64,000 nucleotides of DNA from Rhodococcus sp. Leaf247 (GTDB lineage Bacteria; Actinomycetota; Actinomycetes; Mycobacteriales; Mycobacteriaceae): positions 539,525 to 603,524 of the forward strand of contig NZ_LMRP01000004.1 of the NCBI RefSeq assembly GCF_001426185.1, given 5' to 3'. Under the pieces are notes generated by a model. It saw only the letters and a program-made list of their open reading frames with translations. It had not been told where the DNA came from and made no database searches. A program made the position numbers and the translations under genes. Of this stretch, positions 18,620 through 25,985 are shown piece after piece. How positions within the stretch are numbered: the first letter of the stretch is position 1; every line of letters starts with the position of its first letter.

Positions 18620-18662
18620 CCCTCACCAGACCACTACTCCACGACGACAGACAGGACACGCC

Positions 18663-18863
18663 ATGCCGTTCGTACGCATCGACTGGTTTCCGGGACGAAC
18701 TCTCGAACAGAAGCGAGAACTCGTGGACGTCCTGACTCCACAAATCGCCCGAATCGCCGAATGCAAGCCCGAAACGATCCAGTTCATCTTCACCGATGTC
18801 GAGCGCGAGAACTGGGGGCGGAACGGCAAACTCTTCACCGATTTCTACGAGTACGACAACTGA
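18663..18863 (+). CDS. 4-oxalocrotonate tautomerase-like small protein
   Basis: The 66-residue protein starts MPFVRIDWFPGRT. Pro2 is the catalytic base of the tautomerase superfamily once Met is removed, and the length matches 4-oxalocrotonate tautomerase. Its ending IFTDVERENWGRNGKLFTDF is typical of the family. Its place between a ring-compound permease and PxpA suggests it acts on an enol or imidic tautomer in this pathway, which would be unusual. Confidence 0.85.
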   Translation: MPFVRIDWFPGRTLEQKRELVDVLTPQIARIAECKPETIQFIFTDVERENWGRNGKLFTDFYEYDN

Positions 18864-18911
18864 CGTACATCGCCAGACCCCGAACCAACAACAAGAAAGC
18901 GTGCACACACC

Positions 18912-19634
18912 ATGGTCGACCTGAACTCCGATATGGGCGAATCCTTCGGTATCCATTCATTCGGTAACGACAACGAGCTGATCCCGATCATCGACACCGC
19001 GAACGTCGCGTGCGGTTTCCACGCGGGCGACCCCTCGACGATGCGAGAGACCGTCCGCCTCGCCCTGGCGGGCGGTGTGACGGTCGGCGCGCACCCCGGA
19101 CTCCCGGATCTGGTCGGGTTCGGCCGACGAGAGATGAAACTCGACCCGTCCGAAGCTGCCGACATCGTCCGTTACCAAGTAGGCGCGTTGGTTGCATTCC
19201 TGCGGTCCGAGGGCGCACCACTGCACCACATCAAGCCACACGGGTCGCTGTACGGACTCGCCGCCCGCGATGCGGACATCGCCGCAGCCATCGCGTCGGT
19301 CGCAGCGGACTACGAGGTACCTCTGTTCGGAATGGCCGGCACCGAACACGAACGCGCAGCGGCGAAGTACGACGTCCCGTTTGTCGCCGAGTTCTACGTA
19401 GACCTGAACTATCGCGCCGACGGGAGCCTCGTGATCACCAGGCGGCCTCACGCAACACCCATCGACGAAGCGCGTGAACGCGCTCGACGGGCGCTCGAAG
19501 ACGGTGTCGCCACTGCCATCACCGGCGAAGACTTCCCGATGCGGGTCGACTCGATCTGTGTTCACTCCGACACACCGAACGCCGTGCAGATCGCCGAGGC
19601 GGTACGAGAGGTCCTATCGACATCCCAGAGATAA
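18912..19634 (+). CDS. pxpA: 5-oxoprolinase subunit A-like protein (LamB/YcsF family)
   Basis: The 240-residue protein carries the family signature: VDLNSDMGESFG at the start, IDTANVACGFHAGDP (~31-45), GVTVGAHPGLPDL and HIKPHGSLY. PxpA is the metal-binding subunit that completes the ATP-dependent 5-oxoprolinase with PxpB and PxpC. It is separated from them by the permease and tautomerase, all on the same strand with small gaps, so one operon from 13681 to 19634 is likely. Confidence 0.93.
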   Translation: MVDLNSDMGESFGIHSFGNDNELIPIIDTANVACGFHAGDPSTMRETVRLALAGGVTVGAHPGLPDLVGFGRREMKLDPSEAADIVRYQVGALVAFLRSEGAPLHHIKPHGSLYGLAARDADIAAAIASVAADYEVPLFGMAGTEHERAAAKYDVPFVAEFYVDLNYRADGSLVITRRPHATPIDEARERARRALEDGVATAITGEDFPMRVDSICVHSDTPNAVQIAEAVREVLSTSQR

Positions 19635-19707
19635 AATAACAAATCCCGGGAGGGAGCGGCGATGCCGCTGTCCTTCATAACCATTAAGAAATAGATGGAG
19701 CCAAACC

Positions 19708-20025
19708 ATGCCTGCTTATGTCATCGTCAATTTCGACGTGCTCGATGAGGTAGCCGGCGCTGCCTATGCAGTCGCTGCGCAACAATCCATCCTCGCCTAT
19801 GGGGGACATCACCTGATCGCGGGACCAGTTCCCGAGCCCGCCGAAGGATCATGGGACTCCGCAGGGTTCGCGGTCATCGAGTTTCCTGACATGGTTACGA
19901 TTAAGACTTGGTACGACTCTTCCGAGTACCGCCGAGCAAGGGACATCCGGGAAGGCAAGGCTCGAGTGAGCATGCTGTTCGTTGACGGCATCTCGCCTGG
20001 AGGCTTCTCTCACCAGGCCCAGTAG
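19708..20025 (+). CDS. DUF1330 family protein
   Basis: The 105-residue protein matches the DUF1330 pattern: AYVIVNFDVLDE, then AYGGHHLIAGP, EGSWDSAGFAVIEFPD, SSEYRRARDIR and FVDGI. These are small dimeric alpha/beta-barrel (ferredoxin-like) proteins without a firm function, often in catabolic regions. It may be the last gene of the PxpABC-like operon. Directly after its stop, in the same frame, comes a fragment that looks like the end of another gene. Confidence 0.85.
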   Translation: MPAYVIVNFDVLDEVAGAAYAVAAQQSILAYGGHHLIAGPVPEPAEGSWDSAGFAVIEFPDMVTIKTWYDSSEYRRARDIREGKARVSMLFVDGISPGGFSHQAQ

Positions 20026-20040
20026 AACCGACGACATAAG

Positions 20041-20217
20041 GTCGTCGCCCAAACTCTTGCGGCGGTCGACGCGGTCGACGCCGAAGCCTCGGTGGCATCT
20101 GCGGTCTCGGCGACCGGCCGCCGCATCGGACGCCGCGGACAGTCCGTGATGTCGATCGTGTCCGGCATCTTGTTTCTGGTGTTCGCCACCGTCGGTCTTA
20201 CTGTCGAAAATGGATAG
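20041..20217 (+). pseudogene. Possible C-terminal remnant of a membrane protein
   Basis: An open stretch of 58 codons ends in TAG at 20215. It has coding-like composition, a charged RRIGRRG segment and one hydrophobic helix (SIVSGILFLVFATVGL). It has no good start, since it opens right after the DUF1330 stop. I read it as the 3' end of a truncated membrane-protein gene; the family is not recognised. Confidence 0.35.
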
Positions 20218-20530
20218 GCCAGCCGTCAAGGCCGTCATCATTTCAGACACATGCACCGCAAATGCAGCGGTAAATCACTTGCCAATATTTTGGATCTTGT
20301 CAGCTAAAGGCCTGTGCCTTGCTGCACCCTTAGTGGCGGGCCGACGTGACTTCCGGGTGCGAGCAATCTCCGCTCCCGACGGTGTGACAGCTCGTCGTTT
20401 CGCCGCAGGCCAGGAACTGACTATCGATCGTGGTCACGAGCACGCCATCCATTCGAGGAGTTGTATTCGAATCATCGGTATGGTTCACCGCTCACATCAG
20501 AGTCCACGTTCCTGCGACTTTCTCGATCTA
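20218..20530. other. AT-richer gene-free spacer
   Basis: There is no convincing gene, RNA or repeat in this 313-bp stretch. Its composition is clearly less GC-rich than the flanking genes, as in a degraded junction. Confidence 0.4.
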
Positions 20531-20998
20531 GTGCGCCCGCATGACGACACCGGCTCAAGGTCCGATTCTGATGTCGGGCGAAGGCCGTTTCTGGTGTGGT
20601 TGATCGACGACCGGGACACCGTGATCGTTAGACCGGCGGCATCGTTGGCAGCTGCCGTAGAGGTGGCGCGCGCCTACCGTGACGCGTGGGGCGGGCACGT
20701 CCGGTACGTCGAGCACCCGGACGGGGGAGTGGTAGCCCCCGACGAATGGGAACCGCTGCTGGAGACGCCGGCGCCGTTGCCGTACGTGTACACCGTGGAG
20801 CTGCGGACCTCGCGGTCCGCCGGGTGCGACGAGTTGGTTTCTGCGTTGTGGACAAGCACCGACCTCGACGAGGCCGTGCGTTGGCGGACGCTGCTCCCGG
20901 CAGCTCTGCGTGGACGCGCCTTGATCGTCAGCAACGCGCCCGACGGGCACTATCCACGCGCGGCGTCCGTGCTCAGTGAGGCGGACGTCCGTTCCTGA
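20531..20998 (+). CDS. Hypothetical protein, 155 aa
   Basis: Coding composition is clear from about 20580 on (PFLVWLIDDRDTVIVRPAASL, then AWGGHVRYVEHPDGGVV). I choose the GTG at 20531; a GTG at 20594 is also possible, and the same frame stays open upstream to 20210 but with unlikely composition. It is a soluble mixed alpha/beta protein without recognised motifs. It lies in the degraded zone right of the PxpABC operon, next to an ANTAR fragment. Confidence 0.5.
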   Translation: MRPHDDTGSRSDSDVGRRPFLVWLIDDRDTVIVRPAASLAAAVEVARAYRDAWGGHVRYVEHPDGGVVAPDEWEPLLETPAPLPYVYTVELRTSRSAGCDELVSALWTSTDLDEAVRWRTLLPAALRGRALIVSNAPDGHYPRAASVLSEADVRS

Positions 20999-21085
20999 CG
21001 ATAGGTGTACGGGCTCGGAGATCCGGGCGGCGCCGGGCGCGATCAGCCGGGGGAATTCTATGGACGCACGACGGACTCGATCAGG

Positions 21086-21280
21086 TCAACGGAGGTCGCG
21101 GACGTTGCGGTTTACCGCTTGCGACCGCTCGACCAACACCTGGAAGGCTTCGTCGGCGGTGACGCCGTGCACCGCCATCAGGATGCCCTTGACCTGTTCG
21201 ATCGGCCCACGATGCTCGCGCCTGATCAACACACTCGGCGAGACCTTGTCGAGCTGGCTGCCTCGCGTCCGAGTCGACAA
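21086..21280 (-). pseudogene. Fragment of an ANTAR-domain regulator
   Basis: The 64 residues include IEQVKGILMAVHGVTADEAF and VERSQAVNRNVRDLR. This is the ANTAR RNA-binding domain found at the C-terminus of GAF-ANTAR or response-regulator antiterminators in actinobacteria. The N-terminal sensor and the last helix are missing, so it is probably a remnant. A short free-standing ANTAR protein is the alternative. Confidence 0.6.
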
Positions 21281-21428
21281 AAACTCGCAACGATAATCAT
21301 TGCCGATAATAGTTAGTATGTAATTCAGACTTTCGAGAGCGCATCACGCAAGACTAATCCGGAGTCTGGATCGGGGGTGTGGGCTGGTCACCGTCCACGT
21401 GTGATGGGAGGGCTGCCCATTGCCTCGC

Positions 21429-23324
21429 CTACCGATCCAGCCGAACCCGGATCGCGTCGATAAGTTCGCGATGAAGACGGAAGGTTCTGGTCGGGATGGG
21501 CCGCTCAATCCCCGCTTCTGACAGATAATCCCGGAGTGAGATCGGTGGTGTTCCGGTAATTACTGTGCCGGTCATTGCCGCTCTACGCCATCCGACTAGC
21601 TCGTCGGCGATGTCGAGTCCCCTCACGCCGTAGTGCTCGGCGATCCCCTCCAGCAACACGAGGTCGGAGAGGGAAAGGACGGTCGGTGTGTAAAGGCAAC
21701 GAGCTCGAGCGAGGTCGCGGAATATCTCCTCGGTGCGCCACCAGAGGTCGCTCTCGACGGTACCCAGGTTGGGTACGCCACCAACCGGCACCACTACGAT
21801 CGGGACGAATACAGATCTATCTGTAGCACCGAATGCATTGCGCCGACGTATCTGGCGCATTGTCTCTGCGATCTGATCGCACTTCTTGACCAGTGAGCGT
21901 TCCGCATCCGCGGCATAGTCGTCGATGGTGCCCAGGCCCTGAGCGAGCGCGAAGTTCAAAGAATGATTTGTCGCATCGAGAGTAAGGAAGTACCCAGACG
22001 TCGTGGGGATCACGTAGTCGCATACCGAGGGCGGCCTTCCGACCTCCTCGGTCCACGAGGGCTGGAGTTCGTCTTCGCGTATCAGTCGGGTCATCTTCGG
22101 GCTGAGGTCGACGATCCGAGCAAGGACATCCGCAACTTCCTCCTCGAAGACATCGTTCATAGCGAGACTGAATGATTCCGCGGCGGAACCTGGAAGAGGA
22201 CGGCCCAGGTTGAAGAAGGTTTGCCAGTAGAGGTGCGATCCGAAAAATCTATCTAGGGCCCACTGGTAGCGGAGGAGTAGCGCTGTTCCGTCGTCCTGGA
22301 GAACGAAGGGGTGCTCTGTCATCGCGTAACGCTGGTTCGCGACGGACCCCCGACGGCGGTCGTCGGTCAGTCGGCGTTTGTAGGCAGGCAGCGTCTGGGC
22401 CATGTTGGCGAACATGAAATCAACTGCTTGTGGGAGGGCGCCGGCTTGCAGCAGGTCTGCTCGGCTGAATTCGTACTCGCCCTCAGTGGCGCGTTCGATG
22501 ACGAGGTGTCCGAGTGCGAGCACGTCGAGTAGTTCGACCCCGTTAGCAGTGAGAAAAGTGTCGGCGGGTTTCGCTCCGAGGCGCGGGTCGGTCACGCGGC
22601 TCGGCCACCGGTTGAACCAGACACGTTGCGTATCAGCCTGAAGAATCTCCCGCTTTTGGGGCATGTTGCTGTGGAGTATCGCGATCTCGTCGAGCATGAG
22701 TTCGCGGAGTGCGGTACGCGATTGTTCGAGGTCGAGGCTGAACGCCATTGCTTCGATGCGGTCCATGGCGTCCGGGTCCATGGTGCCGTCTTGGCTGTAC
22801 TCTGTGCGCAGGTGCTCGGTGTTGACCGACAGAATCAGTCGTACGAACTCAACCGGTGGAATTGCACCGGCTGACAGGTGGGTGGTCGAGGACTCGATTG
22901 CCTCTCGCAACAGTTGGGTCATGGACCGTGGCGGTACTAGTCGTCCGTTCGACCTCAACTGTCGGATGAGTAGTTCAACCCACGGTTCGTCAACGGCCGA
23001 CAGAATATTTCTTTCCACTTCAGCCTCGATCCACGTCGTCGAGGCGGCGATGTCGAGTCGCGACTGAATCACTGTCAGCGAACGCACAGTTTCCTGACCA
23101 TCGTGGCTCGACAACAGTGCTCGCCTTTCCAATTCCGTCAGAGCTGCGAGGCCGGCATGCGCTGAGACCACGGGGGTGAGTTGTCTCGCGAGTTCCGCCT
23201 CTAGGCGTCGACGTTCCTCGGGGGTTGCCAGATTGCCGCGGAGCGGGCCGTCCGTGCGTTCCGGTCGGGGTGCACGTTTCCTGGGTGGCCGATTCTGGTT
23301 CTTGCGTCCGTACTTTCTGGCCAC
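21429..23324 (-). CDS. Unknown 631-aa protein, possible nuclease-like C-terminal region
   Basis: The GTG at 23324 follows a strong ribosome site (gggaggt) and is preferred to the longer frame opening at 23417. The N-terminus is very basic (ARKYGRKNQNRPPRKRAPRP), suggesting nucleic-acid contact. The middle is helical. Around residues 430-480 a pattern CDYVIP...FLTLDATNH...KKCDQI resembles the D...D/E...K spacing of restriction-endonuclease-like or NERD-type folds, but this is weak. No membrane segments. It stands alone beside repeat copy 2, just as the DUF4365 gene stands beside copy 1 in the same orientation. A cargo or defence role is an inference. Confidence 0.6.
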   Translation of the reverse strand: MARKYGRKNQNRPPRKRAPRPERTDGPLRGNLATPEERRRLEAELARQLTPVVSAHAGLAALTELERRALLSSHDGQETVRSLTVIQSRLDIAASTTWIEAEVERNILSAVDEPWVELLIRQLRSNGRLVPPRSMTQLLREAIESSTTHLSAGAIPPVEFVRLILSVNTEHLRTEYSQDGTMDPDAMDRIEAMAFSLDLEQSRTALRELMLDEIAILHSNMPQKREILQADTQRVWFNRWPSRVTDPRLGAKPADTFLTANGVELLDVLALGHLVIERATEGEYEFSRADLLQAGALPQAVDFMFANMAQTLPAYKRRLTDDRRRGSVANQRYAMTEHPFVLQDDGTALLLRYQWALDRFFGSHLYWQTFFNLGRPLPGSAAESFSLAMNDVFEEEVADVLARIVDLSPKMTRLIREDELQPSWTEEVGRPPSVCDYVIPTTSGYFLTLDATNHSLNFALAQGLGTIDDYAADAERSLVKKCDQIAETMRQIRRRNAFGATDRSVFVPIVVVPVGGVPNLGTVESDLWWRTEEIFRDLARARCLYTPTVLSLSDLVLLEGIAEHYGVRGLDIADELVGWRRAAMTGTVITGTPPISLRDYLSEAGIERPIPTRTFRLHRELIDAIRVRLDR

Positions 23325-23745
23325 GAGACCTCCCGCGTTAACGACGATGGTGCGAGTACCACCCGTCTGCTCGAGTCGAGACTGAGTAGTGAGGAGGCTA
23401 GCTGCAAGCAACGACACGTACAGCTAACAGAAGCGAGGACGGATTGCGAATGAACATGGAGCTTCGAACTCTCGCCGGAAATGTGAGGCTGTTCGGTCCA
23501 ACGGGTGCGGCGTTCCCCACTTGCAACTCGTCTGGTCATCGATCCGCACGGTCCTTAGGGGTTCGACCCTTGCATAGGCGCCCACTCGACACTCCGGTGG
23601 CCACTCATCACTTATTCATGACTTTCAATCTGGTCCCACCCGCACCGTGGTGGCCCCGTGTGGTCATGTGACTCTTAATCCGCGCTGGTCAGGCGGACTT
23701 TCGTGGTCCCAATGGGATTCCTGGCATTCAGCGGGCATAGTCACT

Positions 23746-23778
23746 GGGTCCGGGGTTCGAGTCCCTGTGGGCGCACCA
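23746..23778 (+). other. tRNA 3' half remnant, second copy
   Basis: The bases are identical to 3560-3592: T-arm with TTCGAGT loop, acceptor strand tgggcgc and ACCA. A matching 5' half in register is again missing, so no complete tRNA is annotated. Confidence 0.6.
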
Positions 23779-23780
23779 AA

Positions 23781-23820
23781 AAGGGCCCCTGATCAGCGGT
23801 TATGCTGATCAGGGGCCCTT
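23781..23820 (+). terminator. Strong hairpin terminator, second copy
   Basis: It has the same 14-bp stem as at 3595-3634 (aagggcccctgatc / gatcaggggccctt), with a loop differing at two positions. Confidence 0.7.
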
Positions 23821-23991
23821 CTGGTTTCGGTGCCACTCACTACTTATTCATGACTTTCAGCTCGAAACTCACGCGTTCGGGCTCTCCGGGCAGAGACTGA
23901 CGGTGCATTACTGCTGGTCAGGGCGTCGCCATCTGGTCTGTACTGGGTCCAACAGACGGTGTGATCATGAGTCATGTAGCAACGGACGTCC

Positions 23992-24285
23992 TTCTTCGAT
24001 CCGCGGCCCCGGGACCCCGTTCACCCACCTCGAGGTCCTGCCCGAGACCGCTGCCCTCCGCGCCATCGCGGCATTCCGGCTCGCGCTCCCGCGCACGACG
24101 TTGCGTTTCACCGACGGCCGAAAGATCACAATCGGCGATCTCGGCGCGCGACAGGGCATTCTTGGCGCATCAACGCCATCATCGTCGGCAACTATCTGAC
24201 GACACTCGGTCGTCCGGCCGAATCCGATCTCGACCTGTTGGCAGAGCTGATGATGCCGGTCAAGGCACTCGATGCCGCGCTCTGA
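23992..24285 (+). pseudogene. bioB: Biotin synthase (BioB) C-terminal remnant, frameshifted
   Basis: Only about 95 C-terminal codons of biotin synthase are present: [20 protein letters not shown], then [16 protein letters not shown], and after a frame change [16 protein letters not shown] and [11 protein letters not shown] 1-bp deletion near 24166 breaks the frame. The extra C near 24010 also puts the beginning (FFDPRP) out of frame. The radical-SAM domain is absent. The homology begins where repeat copy 2 ends, suggesting that recombination or insertion at the repeat removed the 5' part. The ending still overlaps bsaP as in an intact operon. A working bioB would have to be elsewhere. Confidence 0.85.
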
Positions 24286-24460
24286 GTCCCCCGCGTACGA
24301 CGGGTGGACGGGCGCACCCTTGGCCGACGGGGCGCGACCACGGCCTCGTGACCTGGGGCCACCGCGGTACTGCGCGTGGTGCGGTCGCCGCATGGTGGTG
24401 CAGGTGTTCCCGTCCGGATGGTCCGCACAATGCTCGCGACATCCCGTTGTGGACGGCTGA
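24272..24460 (+). CDS. bsaP: Biotin synthase auxiliary protein BsaP-like
   Basis: The 62-residue protein has the core [19 protein letters not shown]...CSRHP, with the CxxC and third Cys expected of the actinobacterial BsaP family (M. tuberculosis Rv1590-like). BsaP is a small Fe-S protein that supports biotin synthase turnover and is normally encoded directly after bioB. Its ATG lies inside the end of the broken bioB. It appears intact but may be poorly expressed because its upstream partner is a remnant. Confidence 0.8.
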   Translation: MPRSESPAYDGWTGAPLADGARPRPRDLGPPRYCAWCGRRMVVQVFPSGWSAQCSRHPVVDG

Positions 24461-24748
24461 GCGGGTTGTCCAGCGGGTGGAGCACTCGCTGGGCACCGAC
24501 GAAACGTGAGAAGCGTTGTCACACGGTCCGGTTCGGCCGCAGTGGACAGGAGGTGCCGCGACCAGCGGACATGATGCGTGCGGGTGTCGACGGTCATACA
24601 GCGCCGTCTCGGGAACACGCGTCACACCGCTCCGGGTGGAAAGTTGTCCGTCCGCTGACACTTCCCTGACGCTGCGCTGGCAATCGCATCGCGATGCTTG
24701 ATCTGTCACCGAAAGTGGTTCGGTGACACCAGATCGAGAGGTAAGACC
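24461..24748. promoter_or_regulatory. Upstream region of the lipoprotein gene
   Basis: There is no coding frame with support here. It must contain the promoter of the lipoprotein and two-component genes; the only clear structure is the inverted repeat at 24705-24727. Confidence 0.4.
24705..24727. promoter_or_regulatory. Perfect 9-bp inverted repeat before lipoprotein gene
   Basis: GTCACCGAA and TTCGGTGAC are separated by AGTGG, 22 bp before the ATG at 24749. It could be an operator, for example for the response regulator encoded next, or a 5'-leader hairpin near the ribosome site. There is no T-run, so it is not a typical terminator. Confidence 0.5.
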
Positions 24749-25282
24749 ATGCGCACCAACACCGTCGTCCGCGCCACCTCCGTCGCTGCCGTCGTCGCAG
24801 CCGCCGTCGTTCTGTCGGCATGCGGCACCGGACAGGCATCCACGCCCGTCGCAGCCGACACCGTCACCGCCGCAGGCACCAACGCCTCCGTCGACGCGGT
24901 CGGCGAACTCACCCTCGACCGCATCGAGGACCAGTTCGATACCTGGCTCGATACCGTCGCGCAGGGCGACCCGCAGGCGATCAACGCTCTCTACCGAGAG
25001 GACGCGGTGCTTCTTCCGACGTTGTGGGCAGGGGTGTACAACAGCTCCGAAGAGCGACTGGCCTATTTCACCGACTTCGTCACCAAGAAGCCGACCGGCG
25101 AGGTCGACGAGTCCGTGCCGCAGCTGCTCAGCCCCACGTCGGGATCGCTGTCGGGCCTCTACACGTTCACCATGGGCGAGTCCGGGGACGAGGTGCCGGC
25201 GCGCTTCACTTTCGTCTTCGAGCTCGAGGACGACGGGGACGTCGTGATCGTCGACCACCACTCCTCGAAGTTGCCTGCCTGA
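24749..25282 (+). CDS. Lipoprotein with SnoaL/SgcJ-like (NTF2-fold) domain
   Basis: The 177-residue protein has a lipoprotein signal ending VVLSAC (lipid-anchored Cys25). It is followed by an NTF2-like domain of the SgcJ/EcaC or CaMKII-association type (FDTWLDTVAQGDPQAINALY..., ARFTFVFELEDDGDVVIVDHHSS). These domains bind small ligands but have no single function. It sits 43 bp upstream of a response regulator and histidine kinase on the same strand, so it may be an outside sensor partner or a target of that system. Confidence 0.8.
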   Translation: MRTNTVVRATSVAAVVAAAVVLSACGTGQASTPVAADTVTAAGTNASVDAVGELTLDRIEDQFDTWLDTVAQGDPQAINALYREDAVLLPTLWAGVYNSSEERLAYFTDFVTKKPTGEVDESVPQLLSPTSGSLSGLYTFTMGESGDEVPARFTFVFELEDDGDVVIVDHHSSKLPA

Positions 25283-25325
25283 TCTACCTGACACGGCGGA
25301 CACCGCCGGGATGGGACCATGACCC

Positions 25326-25985
25326 GTGCGCGTACTCCTGGTCGAAGACGACCCGTCGATCTCCGACCCTCTGACCGCGGGTCTGCGGCGATACGGCTAC
25401 GAGGTGCAGCAGGTGACGACGGGAGCGGACGCACTCGCGGCTCCGCTGCCCGACGTGGTTCTGCTCGACCTCGGGCTACCCGACATGGACGGGCTCGACG
25501 TGTGCCGTGAGATCCGCAGGAGCTCAGCGGTACCCATCGTCGTCATCACTGCACGAGACGACGAGATCGACACCGTGGCCGGTCTCGAGGTGGGTGCGGA
25601 CGACTACGTCAGCAAGCCGTTCGGGGTGCGCGAGATCATCGCCCGTATTCGAGCGGTGATGCGGCGCACCGGGTCCGACTCCGTTACGTCGGTGGCGGCG
25701 CCCCAGTCGCTCGGGCCGATCCTGCTCGACCGTGCTGCCCGCCGAGTAAGTGTGGACGGCGTCGAGATTCTGCTGGCGCCGAAGGAGTTCGACCTCCTCG
25801 CTCACCTCGCCGAGTCGCCGGGCGCGGTGTTCACCCGCGAACAGCTGATGGAGGCGGTGTGGGACGAGCACTGGTTCGGCCCCACGAGAACGCTGGACGT
25901 CCACGTCGCTGCGCTCCGGCAGAAGTTCGGCGACGCGCTCGCTCTGACGACCGTGCGCGGCGTCGGTTTCCGCCTGGAGGTCTGA
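25326..25985 (+). CDS. OmpR-family response regulator
   Basis: The 219-residue protein starts at GTG. The receiver domain has acidic residues ED near 7-9, the phospho-acceptor Asp48 (VVLLDLGLPD), and Lys in VSKPF. The C-terminal winged helix (LDRAARRVSVDG..., TREQLMEAVWDEHW, LDVHVAALRQKFG) is of OmpR/PhoB type. Its stop overlaps the kinase ATG, so the two are coupled. Confidence 0.95.
   Translation: MRVLLVEDDPSISDPLTAGLRRYGYEVQQVTTGADALAAPLPDVVLLDLGLPDMDGLDVCREIRRSSAVPIVVITARDDEIDTVAGLEVGADDYVSKPFGVREIIARIRAVMRRTGSDSVTSVAAPQSLGPILLDRAARRVSVDGVEILLAPKEFDLLAHLAESPGAVFTREQLMEAVWDEHWFGPTRTLDVHVAALRQKFGDALALTTVRGVGFRLEV

Larger units (their letters stand above)
23577..23991. repeat. Long direct repeat, copy 2 (partner 3391-3805)
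   Basis: It aligns gaplessly with 3391-3805. The 18-bp motif acttattcatgactttca occurs at 23610-23627 and 23842-23859, exactly 232 bp apart as in copy 1. Between them are the tRNA 3' end (23746-23778) and terminator (23781-23820). Its right edge abuts the decayed bioB end, and its left side follows the unknown 631-aa gene by about 250 bp. Confidence 0.85.

Noticed and set aside
5417-19634. Purine (allantoin) degradation cluster suggested by PuuE-like, NCS1 and PucR genes
   Set aside because: There is no allantoicase, ureidoglycolate or urate gene, and the PxpABC/biotin, OYE and asparaginase genes do not fit.
20210-20530. Long N-terminus of the 155-aa hypothetical protein
   Set aside because: This part has AT-rich, irregular codon use unlike the downstream portion.
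23578-23774. GCGCCCA at 23578 pairing with TGGGCGC at 23768 as a tRNA acceptor stem with long insert
   Set aside because: The pairing is not possible in copy 1 (gcgggca), so it is not conserved and probably chance.
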